A DNA stretch of 64,000 bases from Acidobacteriota bacterium (GTDB lineage Bacteria > Acidobacteriota > Blastocatellia > Pyrinomonadales > Pyrinomonadaceae): assembly GCA_020199835.1 (NCBI GenBank), contig JAIVJV010000007.1, positions 20,726 to 84,725 of the forward strand, given 5' to 3'. The translations under genes and the position numbers were made by a program. Under the pieces are notes generated by a model that worked only from the letters and a program-made list of their open reading frames with translations, was not told the origin of the DNA and ran no database searches. Positions 1-8,302 of this stretch are shown here, piece after piece. Positions within the stretch are counted from its first letter, which is position 1, and every line of letters begins with the position of its first letter.

Positions 1-501
1 CCGCACAAACTCGGCCGGCCTGTAACGGAGCCGATCCATCGCTATGCGATGCTGGCCCTCGCGACGCAGGGCGATCCGCGCCTCGTGATCTCGACGTTTG
101 AGCTCGACGCGCCTGATCGGCGTTACACCGTCGATACCGTCGCCGAGTTTCAGCGACGGCTCGGTGACGACACGGAGTTGTTCTTCATCATGGGCGCTGA
201 TTCGTGGTCCGAGATCACGACCTGGCGCGACTGGGAACGACTCCTGAAGATGACGAATCATATCGTTGTCACGCGTCCCGGATACGAAGTTTCTCCGGCG
301 CCTTCCGGGTTAGCTGAGCGAATCTTTTTCACCGACGCGGTGATGAAGGATATCTCGGCGACAGACATTCGGCGGCTCGCGAGTGAGGGCCGGGCTGATG
401 ACAATGCTGAGTTGGAAAAACTGGTTCCGAAACCGGTGGCTGATTACATAACGAAGTACGGGATATATCGAAATTCGAATGAAGCAAAACTCCACAATTA
501 A
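1..501 (+). CDS. nadD: Nicotinate-nucleotide adenylyltransferase (5' end outside window)
   Basis: NadD joins nicotinate mononucleotide to the AMP of ATP to make deamido-NAD in cytoplasmic NAD synthesis. The frame is open from base 1 and begins PHKLGRPV, matching the PPHK segment that follows the nucleotide-binding HxGH motif, so the start and that motif lie outside the window; the internal ATG at 49 is not the true start. Visible family signatures are YTVDTV, FIMGADSWSEITTW, VVTRPG and, near the C-terminus, ISATDIRR, the usual ISxTxIR nucleotide-binding motif. The last 23 bases overlap rsfS. nadD followed by rsfS is a widely conserved bacterial arrangement, which supports both calls. Confidence 0.93.
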   Translation, partial: PHKLGRPVTEPIHRYAMLALATQGDPRLVISTFELDAPDRRYTVDTVAEFQRRLGDDTELFFIMGADSWSEITTWRDWERLLKMTNHIVVTRPGYEVSPAPSGLAERIFFTDAVMKDISATDIRRLASEGRADDNAELEKLVPKPVADYITKYGIYRNSNEAKLHN

Positions 502-967
502 AGAACAGTCTCTGAATCCTCAACCAACCGCGCGAACACAGGCGCAACCTCAAGCGGTGCGCAATACCGATGAGTGCGACGAGAAACTGGACGAGCGCGT
601 CTGTACTGCGCTGCACGCAGCCGGCGAGAAGAAAGCCATCGAACCGGTCGTGCTCGACCTGCGCGAGATTGCGAGCTTCACCGATTACTTCGTGATCGTC
701 AGTGGCGCGAACGAGCGCCAGGTCCAGGCGATCTCTGACGAGGTTTACGAACAACTGAAGAAGGCCGGTTCGCCCGCCGCGCGCGTTGAGGGGTACAAGA
801 CAGCGGAATGGATCCTGTTGGACTACGGCGACTTCGTGGTCCATGTTTTCGAACAGAAGGCCCGGAAGTTTTACGACCTCGAGCGATTGTGGCGCGAGTC
901 GAAACGAGTTGAGTTGCCGGCGGACCTGACCGGCGAGAGTCCCAGTTCTTTGAGAAAAGAATCGTGA
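479..967 (+). CDS. rsfS: Ribosomal silencing factor RsfS (Iojap family)
   Basis: RsfS binds ribosomal protein uL14 on the 50S subunit and blocks subunit joining when nutrients are short. The conserved core runs from about residue 40 to 145 and includes VVLDLREIASFTDYFVI, SGANERQVQAI and the segment DYGDFVVHVF followed by FYDLERLW, all typical of the family. An extra N-terminal tail of about 35 polar, glutamine-rich residues precedes the core, so translation might start further in, but the ATG at 479 gives translational coupling with nadD. The stop overlaps the GTG of the next gene by GTGA. The protein is slightly longer than the usual 105-140 residues because of the tail. Confidence 0.93.
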   Translation: MKQNSTIKEQSLNPQPTARTQAQPQAVRNTDECDEKLDERVCTALHAAGEKKAIEPVVLDLREIASFTDYFVIVSGANERQVQAISDEVYEQLKKAGSPAARVEGYKTAEWILLDYGDFVVHVFEQKARKFYDLERLWRESKRVELPADLTGESPSSLRKES

Positions 968-1887
968 TCGAAATGTTCGCGCGCTCGCCGGGTATGCGCG
1001 AGGCGATTGGTCTCGCGGAGCGCGTCAGTTCCACCGATTCAAACGTGCTGATCACCGGCGAGTCGGGAGCAGGGAAAGACGTGCTGGCTTCCTGGATTCA
1101 CTGGAAGTCGCCACGCGCGGCGCAGTCGCTAGTAAAAATCGATTGCGCGACGTTGCCGGGTGAATTGCTCGAGGCCGAGCTTTTCGGTTACGAGCGCGGC
1201 GCGTTTACCGGCGCGAGCGAGGCGAAGCCGGGACGCTTTGAAGCGGCGCAAAAAGGAACCGTCGTTCTCGACGAGATCGCGCATCTCTCGACGGATGCGC
1301 AGGCCAAGTTGTTACGCGTGATTGAGACGCGTGAGTTTGAACGATTAGGTGGTCGCAAGACGATCAAACTCGACGCGCGTTTGATTGTGTTGACGAACGT
1401 GGATCTCGCCGGCGCAGTGAAGGCCGGTCGCTTTCGCGAGGATCTTCTTTACCGGTTGGACGTGATTCACATTCGCGTGCCGCCGTTGCGCGAGCGCAAG
1501 GATGATCTTTCAAAACTGATTGAACACTTCGTGCAGCATTACGCCGCAAAGCATGGGCGCAAAGTTGAACGCGTTGCGGCGCCGGCGCTGGCGTTGCTTC
1601 AGGCGTACGACTATCCCGGCAATGCGCGCGAGCTGGCAAACATCATCGAGCGCGCAGTGATCGTTGCGCATGGAAAGCGACTCGAAGAAGAGGACTTGCC
1701 GCAAGGTTTGAGTGCGGCTGTGAGTGCGCAAAAGAACAAAGCAAAGCCGCTGAGTTTGGCTGAACTCGAAGCGGCTTACATTGCGGAGACGCTCGCGGCG
1801 ACGAAAGGTAACAAGACCGAGTGTGCGCGCATCCTCGGGATCAGCCGCAAGAATCTGTACGAGAAGATCGCGCGCTACAAACTCTGA
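964..1887 (+). CDS. Sigma-54 activator AAA+ protein without receiver domain, with Fis HTH
   Basis: This protein has the architecture of an NtrC-class activator of sigma-54 RNA polymerase, reduced to the AAA+ motor plus a DNA-binding tail. Visible elements are Walker A GESGAGKD (residues 32-39), the sigma-54 contact loop GAFTGA (79-84), Walker B VVLDEI around Asp103-Glu104, a sensor/arginine-finger segment FREDLLYRLDV, and a C-terminal Fis-type helix-turn-helix (NKTECARILGISRKNLYEK). There is no N-terminal receiver, GAF or PAS domain, as in PspF, so control must come from a partner or from expression. It starts at a GTG overlapping the rsfS stop. Lying between rsfS and rlmH, it sits unusually inside a ribosome-related cluster. 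The target promoters are unknown. Confidence 0.88.
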   Translation: MIEMFARSPGMREAIGLAERVSSTDSNVLITGESGAGKDVLASWIHWKSPRAAQSLVKIDCATLPGELLEAELFGYERGAFTGASEAKPGRFEAAQKGTVVLDEIAHLSTDAQAKLLRVIETREFERLGGRKTIKLDARLIVLTNVDLAGAVKAGRFREDLLYRLDVIHIRVPPLRERKDDLSKLIEHFVQHYAAKHGRKVERVAAPALALLQAYDYPGNARELANIIERAVIVAHGKRLEEEDLPQGLSAAVSAQKNKAKPLSLAELEAAYIAETLAATKGNKTECARILGISRKNLYEKIARYKL

Positions 1888-1901
1888 CGCTCGGGAACGT
1901 C

Positions 1902-2360
1902 ATGCGGTTTCGGATCATCTGGACAGGAAAGACGCGCGACGCCCGGCTACGCGCGCTCATTGAAGATTATGCCGATCGGCTTTCGCATTTCGTACGTTGC
2001 GAAATCACCGAGCTGAGAGAACTCGGGCGTACAGACAAAGCGGGCATCGATAAGGAAACTAGGCGCATCTCAGACGCGCTTCGTCCCGGGTCGGTAACAG
2101 TGGTGTTGGATCCCGAAGGTTTGGAGTGGACGTCGCAGGAGCTGGCGGCACAGCTCAAAAGTTGGGAAGGCAACGGCGTTAAAGAGGTGGCGTTCGTTGT
2201 CGGCGGACCAAACGGCCTCGCGCCAGAGCTGCTGTCCCGAGCCGACAAGCGCTGGTCGCTTTCCCGGTTGACACTGACGCACGAGATGGCGCGAGTGCTT
2301 CTGGTCGAACAGTTGTATCGAGCGTTCACGATCGTTCACGGCTTGCCATATCAGAAATGA
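1902..2360 (+). CDS. rlmH: 23S rRNA pseudouridine(1915) N3-methyltransferase
   Basis: RlmH is a SPOUT-class methyltransferase that methylates pseudouridine 1915 in helix 69 of 23S rRNA using S-adenosylmethionine. The protein of 152 residues matches the normal family length when started at the ATG at 1902 (MRFRIIWTGKT); the open frame extends upstream but that part overlaps the previous gene. Family signatures are VVLDPEGLEWTSQELA, the glycine-rich knot sequence FVVGGPNGL and the C-terminal segment HEMARVLLVEQLYRAF with the terminal GLPYQK. It lies 14 bases after the sigma-54 activator gene, in the same transcription unit as nadD and rsfS. Confidence 0.95.
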   Translation: MRFRIIWTGKTRDARLRALIEDYADRLSHFVRCEITELRELGRTDKAGIDKETRRISDALRPGSVTVVLDPEGLEWTSQELAAQLKSWEGNGVKEVAFVVGGPNGLAPELLSRADKRWSLSRLTLTHEMARVLLVEQLYRAFTIVHGLPYQK

Positions 2361-2413
2361 CTATCGGCAATCCCCGGCATTTATCAAGTAGGGTGGATGG
2401 AGGATTAGCGACA

Positions 2414-2782
2414 ATGGATAAACGACGCACCAAAATTTTCCGCGACAAATTGTTGGACCGTCGCGAGGGTCTCGTCGGCCAGGTGCAGGCCGCGGAACTT
2501 TACAGCCGCGAACGCGATGCTGAAGCTACGCAGGATCCGGCCGACATGGCTGCGAACGCGTACACGAAAGAGCTGTTGGTCTCGATGTCTGACAACGACC
2601 GGCAGATGCTGAACCTGATCGACGAAGCGCTGGAACGAATCGAAACCTCGGGTTATGGGAAGTGCATTCACTGCGGCGAGGCGCTGCCGGACAAACGTTT
2701 GGAAGCAGTACCCTGGGCACGTCACTGTGTTCGCTGTCAGGATCTGCAAGAGCGTGGACTGTTGGGCGACGACGAAGATTAA
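2414..2782 (+). CDS. TraR/DksA family zinc-finger protein
   Basis: A DksA-like protein expected to bind the secondary channel of RNA polymerase and modulate transcription initiation. The N-terminal half (MDKRRTKIFRDKLLDRREGL) is the helical coiled-coil region; the C-terminal half has a complete C-x2-C-x17-C-x2-C zinc finger beginning GKCIHCGEALPDKR. GGAGG at 2399-2403 supports the ATG at 2414; an in-frame ATG at 2357 overlaps the rlmH stop by ATGA and would add 19 residues. The acidic C-terminus ends LGDDED. It is closer to the short YteA/DksA-like proteins than to E. coli DksA. A strong terminator-like hairpin lies downstream. Confidence 0.9.
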   Translation: MDKRRTKIFRDKLLDRREGLVGQVQAAELYSRERDAEATQDPADMAANAYTKELLVSMSDNDRQMLNLIDEALERIETSGYGKCIHCGEALPDKRLEAVPWARHCVRCQDLQERGLLGDDED

Positions 2783-2834
2783 ATACGACGAAGATTAACG
2801 ACGCCCGGGTTACAGTTTGCATTGTGAGATAATC

Positions 2835-2868
2835 GCGGCCTTCTCGAACTGAGGAGGCCGCTTTGTTT
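2835..2868 (+). terminator. Rho-independent terminator ahead of comF
   Basis: GCGGCCTTCTC (2835-2845) pairs along its full 11 bp, with one G-U, to GAGGAGGCCGC (2851-2861) around the loop GAACT and is followed by TTTGTTT. It ends 4 bases before the comF ATG, so it must terminate the upstream operon or act as an attenuator. Its right arm also contains the only GGAGG-like sequence near that start. Confidence 0.75.
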
Positions 2869-2872
2869 AATC

Positions 2873-3613
2873 ATGCTCCTCACGCGTGTCTATGATGCTC
2901 TGCTTACAGTCGCTTATCCGCAGTCGTGTCTTGTGTGCGGCGGGAGTGTGGAGGAGCGCCGGTTCGGAGTAGCGTGCCAGGCGTGTTGGGAAGCGACGCA
3001 AGTCTTTGACGCCGTGGAAACGATTTGCTGGAAATGCGGCGCGCTCTCGCCGGGCATCGAAGTGACACCGGACGTGAGACGGGAGGTGCGCTGCCGGCGT
3101 TGTGACGCCCAGTCGTTTGCCGCGGCGCGAGCGGTCGGCTTGTATGAAGGAGCGCTGCGTGAGTCGGTGCTGAGGCTTAAACGGCAGCCGCATCTCTCGT
3201 CACACCTAATCGACTTGTTGGCGGCTGCCGCGCAACGCGAACCGTTGAACACCGCGACCCGAATCATGCCCGTTCCGTTGCACGATCAACGAACCCGTGA
3301 ACGCGGTTTCAACCAGGCCACGGCCATTGCCGAAGCTCTTGCAAAGCGACTCAAAATACCCGTGGACGCCGCCAGCCTGGAGCGCGTCCGTGGCTCCGAA
3401 AAGTACCGCGCCGGCCTCGATCCGAAAGCCCGTCGGGACTCGGTGGCCGGCGCCTTCGCCGTCCGCCACCCGCGTCTCGTCGACACCGAAAACATCCTGC
3501 TCGTTGACGACGTTTTCACCACCGGCGCTACGGTAAATGCCTGTGCCGAGGCACTATTAGCGTCAGGTACCGGCAACGTCTTTGTGTTAACCATTGCGCG
3601 AGGGAAGTCTTAA
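2873..3613 (+). CDS. comF: ComF family phosphoribosyltransferase-like protein
   Basis: ComF proteins are cytoplasmic type I phosphoribosyltransferase-fold proteins tied to DNA uptake (ComFC) or amidophosphoribosyl chemistry (GntX-like). The N-terminal double zinc-binding region is visible as CLVCGG, CQACW, CWKCG and CRRCDA within the first 85 residues. The PRTase part has PVPLHDQRTRERGFNQA and the PRPP-binding loop ILLVDDVFTTGAT near residue 210. Length (246) is typical. The start ATG has no clear ribosome-binding site except GGAGG inside the preceding hairpin. Whether this strain is competent cannot be told; no other com genes are in the window. Confidence 0.9.
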   Translation: MLLTRVYDALLTVAYPQSCLVCGGSVEERRFGVACQACWEATQVFDAVETICWKCGALSPGIEVTPDVRREVRCRRCDAQSFAAARAVGLYEGALRESVLRLKRQPHLSSHLIDLLAAAAQREPLNTATRIMPVPLHDQRTRERGFNQATAIAEALAKRLKIPVDAASLERVRGSEKYRAGLDPKARRDSVAGAFAVRHPRLVDTENILLVDDVFTTGATVNACAEALLASGTGNVFVLTIARGKS

Positions 3614-3632
3614 CGCGTAATATCACGGCGTT

Positions 3633-4160
3633 ATGAATGGCCGGGTTTTAGTCCTGAATACCTCTTTCGAGCCCATCAACGTGTGCACCGAAAGGCGCGC
3701 GGTCGTAATGATCTTCAAAGGGGTAGCTCGGGTCGAAGAACACAACGGCCACGTACTTCACTCGCAGAAACTCTCCATCCATGCGCCGTCGGTGATTCGT
3801 CTCACCGAATACATTCATATTCCTTTTGAACGGCGCTCGCTTTCGCGAAAGAACATCCTTCTGCGCGATCACTCGACCTGCCAGTATTGCGGCAAACAGT
3901 ATCCGCCGTCGGAACTCACGCTCGATCACGTCCAGCCGCGCTCGCGCGGAGGGGAGTCGGCGTGGGATAATCTGGTGGCCTGCTGCAAACGCTGTAACCA
4001 CAAGAAGGGCAACCGCACCCCGGAGGAATCCGGCATGCACTTGTTGCGCAGGCCGCGTGGGTTCTCGCTACATGTAAATCGTCAGATTATGCGGTATCTT
4101 GGACGCGCAGATGAGACCTGGCGAAAGTACCTGTTTTACGAATCCGACAATCGGGAATAA
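3633..4160 (+). CDS. HNH endonuclease family protein
   Basis: A 175-residue protein with a clear HNH nuclease core: [20 protein letters not shown], then [16 protein letters not shown] and [14 protein letters not shown], giving paired CxxC zinc ligands and the DH...N...N/H catalytic pattern. The N-terminal 80 residues ([14 protein letters not shown]) match a widespread housekeeping HNH group with the same NxxxxPINV start, found outside restriction or phage contexts. It follows comF by 19 bases. The biological role is not established for this group; it is likely a DNA-processing enzyme and not a homing endonuclease. Confidence 0.88.
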   Translation: MNGRVLVLNTSFEPINVCTERRAVVMIFKGVARVEEHNGHVLHSQKLSIHAPSVIRLTEYIHIPFERRSLSRKNILLRDHSTCQYCGKQYPPSELTLDHVQPRSRGGESAWDNLVACCKRCNHKKGNRTPEESGMHLLRRPRGFSLHVNRQIMRYLGRADETWRKYLFYESDNRE

Positions 4161-4205
4161 TCAACTCGATGGCCAAACCCCAGCCACTCGAGAAAAGAGG
4201 ACATT

Positions 4206-4421
4206 ATGAGTCAAACAATGCTGGCAATCGCAAACCTCGGACCGACGGAAATCATCTTGATCGTGCTCGTGATCTTTTTGCTCTTCGGCGCTACCCGCCT
4301 GCCTCAACTCGCGAAAGCATTAGGTCAGAGCAAGAAAGCATTTCGTGAAGGCATCGACGAAGGCGAAAGAGAAGTACGAGAAGTACGAGAAGTACGAAAA
4401 GAGCCGGAGAAGACAGTCTAA
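4206..4421 (+). CDS. tatA: Twin-arginine translocase subunit TatA/TatE
   Basis: TatA oligomers form the transport element of the twin-arginine pathway for folded proteins. The protein has one N-terminal membrane segment (residues 13-30, TEIILIVLVIFLLFGATRLP), the conserved FG hinge at the end of the membrane helix, an amphipathic helix LPQLAKALGQSKKAFREG, and a charged tail. No tatB or tatC is in the window. The tail holds a perfect threefold 9-bp repeat encoding EVREVREVR. GAGG at 4197-4200, six bases upstream, serves as ribosome-binding site. Length 71 is normal for TatA. Confidence 0.93.
   Translation: MSQTMLAIANLGPTEIILIVLVIFLLFGATRLPQLAKALGQSKKAFREGIDEGEREVREVREVRKEPEKTV
4371..4397 (+). 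repeat. Three tandem 9-bp repeats in the tatA tail
   Basis: The 9-mer GAAGTACGA is repeated three times without change, adding Glu-Val-Arg triplets to the charged cytoplasmic tail of TatA. Unit loss or gain would keep the frame. Confidence 0.85.
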
Positions 4422-4455
4422 CGGCTTTGGCAGACGGCTTAGCTACTAACCCCGC

Positions 4456-5277
4456 TCAGTGACTGTGTTCCTTCTGCCCTACAACTAAAGTCGCTTTCAC
4501 CGAAAGCGCAAATTCAGCCTCATGTCTTTCTTCATTGATGAGTCGGGAGATTTCAAGGAATAAGTCTGCCCGCTCACTTTCAGGAACAAGGGCCAACCAT
4601 TCGCGCATCAGAAACTCCGCTACCAGCGGCGAGCTAAGAAACTGTTCGCCGGAGTCGTACTCAAACTCCTCGATGCGCGTCCACGAGGCGATGTCTTTTA
4701 GTCCTTCGGCTTCCGCCATCCGTTCGACGTCGGATACCGTCGGCAGTTCGGTGATCAACTGCTCAACGTCGCCTTCGTGGTCCAGTAGCCCGTTGTTGTG
4801 CAACGCCTCCCAGTAGATTGAAAAGAACTCGCCAAAACTCGAAGCCGTCGGTAACGCAAACGCGATCGTCGCGCCCGGAGCCGCGACTCGCACCATCTCC
4901 GCAAACATCTTGCGCACGCGTGAACGCGCGACTAACGAAGCGTTGCCGACGACGAGATCGAACTGATTGTCAGGCAGGTCGAGTTGGTCCAGTTGGGTGA
5001 TCTGAAACCTGGTCTCTTCGTTTGTTGCCGTCGCTTTTGTTTGGGCCAACGCGATGCACTCTGAGTTCTCATCGACGCACAGCAATTCGAGTTTTGCGCC
5101 GCCGCGTTCCTGGAGTGCCATAGCGTGGCCGCCGGTCCCAGCCGCGGCGTAGAGCGCACGTCCCTCGGCCGGCGGCTTCACGTGCTCGTCGATGAGTTCG
5201 GCAAAGCGTTCGCCCCAGTCGGGAGCAATGAACAAGTCGTGGAGAAACGCGAGTTCTTTGTCAGTTTTTCCGTTCAC
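4456..5277 (-). CDS. Class I SAM-dependent methyltransferase
   Basis: A 273-residue protein with a Rossmann-type methyltransferase fold: motif I region ALYAAAGTGGHAM (about residues 41-53), an acidic strand end CVDENSE, motif IV FDLVVGNASLV and the post-motif RKMFAEMVRVAAPGATI. This is the layout of UbiE-like methyltransferases, but the substrate cannot be inferred. The C-terminal part (residues 175-273) is acidic and helical and may be a substrate-specific cap. It starts with GTG overlapping the rarA stop by GTGA, so the two are translationally coupled. Confidence 0.82.
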   Translation of the reverse strand: MNGKTDKELAFLHDLFIAPDWGERFAELIDEHVKPPAEGRALYAAAGTGGHAMALQERGGAKLELLCVDENSECIALAQTKATATNEETRFQITQLDQLDLPDNQFDLVVGNASLVARSRVRKMFAEMVRVAAPGATIAFALPTASSFGEFFSIYWEALHNNGLLDHEGDVEQLITELPTVSDVERMAEAEGLKDIASWTRIEEFEYDSGEQFLSSPLVAEFLMREWLALVPESERADLFLEISRLINEERHEAEFALSVKATLVVGQKEHSH

Positions 5278-6587
5278 GATTCAACCCCTTGATCGGATTC
5301 ATCCTCGTGGAAATATTTTCGTCCACGCAGTTGTTCCGGCAAACACTCCATTTCATCTTTCGCGGTCGGATCGCTGTGTACGTAACGATAGTCTTTGCCG
5401 TAGCCGAAATGCTTCATCAACGGCGTTGGGGCGTTTCTGAGGTGCAGTGGAACAGGCACACGGGCGGTCTCCGCGGCATCGCTCACGGCTGCGAAGTATG
5501 CATTCTTGACGGCGTTTGATTTCGGCGCCCGCGCGAGATAAATGGTCGCCTGGGAGAGGGGAAAGAGTCCTTCCGGTAGACCGATGAGTTGCACGATGTC
5601 GGCCGCGGCTGCTGCCTGGACCATCGCCTGCGGATCGGCAAGACCGATGTCTTCGGAAGCCATGATGCACAACCGTCGCGCGATAAACACAGGGTCGGCG
5701 CCGCCTTCGATCATTCTCGCGAGCCAGTAGAGCGATGCGTCCACGTCGGAGTTGCGCAACGACTTAATCAACGCCGATGCGAGGTTGTAGTGGTCTTCGC
5801 CGCCTTTGTCATACGCGTAGTGAGCGCGTCCGAGAGCTTCGATCACCGTTTCTTCCGCGATGGTGCGAATGCCGTTTGCGTCGGGAGCAGTCGATTCGAC
5901 CGCGGCGTCGAGTGCGGTCAGTGCGACGCGCGCGTCACCTCCCGCGGCGTGCGCGATTCGTTCGAGCAACGTGTCTGAGATCGCAGGTTTGTAGTCTGCG
6001 AGACCGCGCTCGGAGTCGTTCAGCGCGCGTTCGAGGACGATCTTGATCTCGTCTTCGGAAAGTTGATTGAGCACGAGGACGCGACAACGTGAGAGCAGCG
6101 CGCCGGTGACTTCAAATGACGGATTTTCGGTGGTCGCGCCGATTAAAGTGACAGTGCCGTTTTCGGCCGCGTGCAGCAACGCGTCTTGTTGCGCCTTATT
6201 GAAGCGGTGAATCTCGTCGATGAAGAGCACCGTGCGATTGCCGTAGCGTTGTTCGGTCTTCGCTTCCTGAATCGCCTCGCGCAAATCCTTGACGCCGGAG
6301 AACACGGCCGAGAGCGCGATAAACCGCAGGCCGCTCTTTTCGGCGAGAAGCCGTGCGAGGGTGGTCTTGCCGGTACCGGGTGCGCCCCAGAGAATTAACG
6401 ACGGCAACGCGCCGCCGCGGGAAAGGAGTTGACGCAGGATGCGCCCCTCGCCGACGAGGTGCTGCTGACCGACGAACTCGGCGAGCGAGCGTGGCCGCAT
6501 ACGCTCCGCGAGAGGTGCGCCGGCGACGGGCCCGGCCTCGGCGTCGTCGTCACCAAACAGACTTCTTGAATTATTCCAGCGGTCCAT
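5274..6587 (-). CDS. rarA: Replication-associated recombination protein A
   Basis: RarA (MgsA) is a clamp-loader-like AAA+ ATPase acting at stalled replication forks. The sequence has [14 protein letters not shown], Walker [10 protein letters not shown], Walker [20 protein letters not shown], sensor 1 [13 protein letters not shown], and the family's C-terminal tetramerisation domain with [20 protein letters not shown] and [16 protein letters not shown]. Length (437) is typical. The start ATG is preceded by TTTGGAGCC. Transcribed leftward with the methyltransferase. Confidence 0.96.
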   Translation of the reverse strand: MDRWNNSRSLFGDDDAEAGPVAGAPLAERMRPRSLAEFVGQQHLVGEGRILRQLLSRGGALPSLILWGAPGTGKTTLARLLAEKSGLRFIALSAVFSGVKDLREAIQEAKTEQRYGNRTVLFIDEIHRFNKAQQDALLHAAENGTVTLIGATTENPSFEVTGALLSRCRVLVLNQLSEDEIKIVLERALNDSERGLADYKPAISDTLLERIAHAAGGDARVALTALDAAVESTAPDANGIRTIAEETVIEALGRAHYAYDKGGEDHYNLASALIKSLRNSDVDASLYWLARMIEGGADPVFIARRLCIMASEDIGLADPQAMVQAAAAADIVQLIGLPEGLFPLSQATIYLARAPKSNAVKNAYFAAVSDAAETARVPVPLHLRNAPTPLMKHFGYGKDYRYVHSDPTAKDEMECLPEQLRGRKYFHEDESDQGVES

Positions 6588-6635
6588 GGCTCCAAAGGAT
6601 GTATAATTATCGCCGAAAAGAATTAAACAAGCGAC

Positions 6636-6712
6636 TGCCGGATCAGGTTAGAGGCTGCTTTCACCCGGCAACAGTTCACAGCGGAAATGCCCATTTTTAC
6701 GGGCAAACGCTG
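6636..6712. other. Two inverted repeats in a 220-base intergenic gap
   Basis: Between rarA (-) and the small membrane protein (+) lie TGCCGG/CCGGCA (6636-6641, 6665-6670) and a nested pair CAGCG-GAAA-TGCCC / GGGCA-AA-CGCTG (6679-6712). They could be an RNA element or a bidirectional regulatory site. No known riboswitch consensus was recognised. A TATAAT at 6602-6607 lies upstream but lacks a good -35. Confidence 0.35.
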
Positions 6713-6807
6713 CAAATCTTCATGGGAACGCGGTTATGGGAATCTGCGTATACTTGGCGGCGGCGAGAAGGCCGCAATTAAAGCGGGTAGCGATTGGAGA
6801 GTAGACG

Positions 6808-7023
6808 ATGAGAGACGCTGGGGATGTTTTTAGAATAGTGGGCATGATCCTGCTCGGGGTATTTGTTTTCGCGATAGGCGTGCCCCTGGTGCTGAAGGTA
6901 GCAGGCATTACGCTGGGCATCATTTCTCTTTTGATCGGGCTGGCGGTGTTGTTGATAAAGGTAGCGGTTGTTCTTGCGATAGGTTATCTGATCCTCGTCG
7001 GTATTCGTGCCCTGCTGCGTTAG
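6808..7023 (+). CDS. Small two-helix membrane protein of unknown function
   Basis: A 71-residue, almost wholly hydrophobic protein with two predicted membrane helices (about residues 9-33 and 36-66) separated by a glycine turn (GITLG), a short charged N-terminus MRDAGD and a basic end RALLR. No family was recognised. GGAGAG at 6795-6800 is a plausible ribosome-binding site and the gene is followed by a strong bidirectional terminator, both supporting a real gene. It stands alone between two minus-strand genes. Confidence 0.65.
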   Translation: MRDAGDVFRIVGMILLGVFVFAIGVPLVLKVAGITLGIISLLIGLAVLLIKVAVVLAIGYLILVGIRALLR

Positions 7024-7030
7024 CTCCTTC

Positions 7031-7074
7031 GTGGGCAAGCGAGAGTTCTTATGCTTTCTCTCTCGTTTGCCCAC
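7031..7074. terminator. Bidirectional terminator between convergent genes
   Basis: GTGGGCAAGCGAGAG (7031-7045) pairs over 15 bp, with a single G-U, to CTCTCGTTTGCCCAC (7060-7074). It sits between the small membrane protein (+) and ychF (-) and can stop both transcripts, although the flanking T tracts are modest. Confidence 0.75.
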
Positions 7075-7082
7075 TTCGATTC

Positions 7083-8183
7083 TCACACATTGAACCTGAA
7101 GAGAACTACATCGCCTTCCTGCATGATGTAGTCTTTTCCTTCCAACCGAAGCAGGCCTTTTTCTCTCGCGACAGCATAAGAACCGGCAGCCATCAGATCG
7201 TGATAACTGATCACTTCGGCACGGATGAAACCTCGTTCGATGTCGGAGTGGATCGTGCCGGCGGCGGTTTGCGCGCGTGTGCCTTGCGGGATGGTCCAGG
7301 CACGCACCTCTTTCTCGCCGGCCGTGAGAAACGACATCAAACCGAGCAGGTGATAAGCACTTGTGATTAGCTGGTCCACGCCGCTCGTCGTCACACCCAA
7401 ACTGTTCAAATAATCGATTCGCTCCGCTGCGGGGAGCGCCACGAGTTCCGACTCGAGTTGCGCGCAGATCACGACGCACTCGGCCGCTTCCTGCGCGGCG
7501 ATCTCGCGCACCGCTTGAACCATCTTGTTCTCATCCGCCGCGGCGAGCGTGTTCTCGTCAACGTTGGCAGCGTAAATCGTTGGCTTGGTGGTTAACAGAA
7601 AGAAGTTGCGTGCGACGGCGCGTTCGTCCGCGGTCAACGCGACTGTACGCGCAGAGCGTCCGCCTTCCAATGCGGGCTGGATCTTGTCCAGCACGTCCAG
7701 TTCTGCACGCGCGATTTTGTCGCCGCTCTTCAAACTCTTCTGCGCCTTCTCGCGCCGGCGTTCGACAGTGGCAAGGTCTGCGAGGGCGAGTTCGATTTGA
7801 ATGGTCTCGATATCGCGAACCGGATCAACTTTTCCTTCGACGTGAATCACGCCTTCGTCTTCAAAAGAACGAACCACCTGGACCACCGTATCCGTTTCGC
7901 GAATGTTGGCGAGGAACTGGTTACCTAAACCCTCGCCTTTTGACGCGCCGCGCACGAGTCCTGCGATGTCGAGAAACTCCACCGTCGCCGGCACGATCAC
8001 TTGCGTTTTTACGAGACGCGCGAGTGGTTCCAATCGTTCATCCGGAACTGAAACCACGCCCACGTTCGGCTCGATGGTGGCGAACGGATAATTCGCTGCC
8101 AGCGCTGACTGTTGCGCGGTCAGCGCGTTGAATAACGTTGATTTGCCCACGTTGGGTAACCCAACGATACCTGCTCTTAACAT
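7083..8183 (-). CDS. ychF: Redox-regulated ATPase/GTPase YchF (Obg family)
   Basis: YchF is a universally conserved ribosome-associated P-loop NTPase that prefers ATP. Motifs are G1 GLPNVGKST at residues 7-15, G3 DIAGLVRGAS, and the altered G4 ANVDE, where Glu replaces Asp of NKxD, the hallmark of ATP use. The C-terminal TGS domain includes AWTIPQGTRAQTAAGTIH, HSDIERGFIRAEVI and ends EGDVVLFRFNV. Length 366 is normal. It is transcribed divergently from the next gene. Confidence 0.97.
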   Translation of the reverse strand: MLRAGIVGLPNVGKSTLFNALTAQQSALAANYPFATIEPNVGVVSVPDERLEPLARLVKTQVIVPATVEFLDIAGLVRGASKGEGLGNQFLANIRETDTVVQVVRSFEDEGVIHVEGKVDPVRDIETIQIELALADLATVERRREKAQKSLKSGDKIARAELDVLDKIQPALEGGRSARTVALTADERAVARNFFLLTTKPTIYAANVDENTLAAADENKMVQAVREIAAQEAAECVVICAQLESELVALPAAERIDYLNSLGVTTSGVDQLITSAYHLLGLMSFLTAGEKEVRAWTIPQGTRAQTAAGTIHSDIERGFIRAEVISYHDLMAAGSYAVAREKGLLRLEGKDYIMQEGDVVLFRFNV

Positions 8184-8258
8184 CGATTTTCCTCTGCTTT
8201 ATGTTGCGCGAGAAAACTAACCGATTAGCCGCGGGGATGCAAAGCAGGTCGATCTCGG

Positions 8259-8264
8259 TATAAT
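8259..8264 (+). promoter_or_regulatory. Perfect -10 box (TATAAT) upstream of the gene at 8303
   Basis: TATAAT lies 39 bases before the ATG at 8303 in the divergent ychF gap. No good -35 is present at 16-18 bp spacing, so the call rests on the -10 alone. Confidence 0.4.
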
Positions 8265-8302
8265 CCGAAGCTAACTTTGCGACAGCAAGCGACGTCCGAC
8301 TG

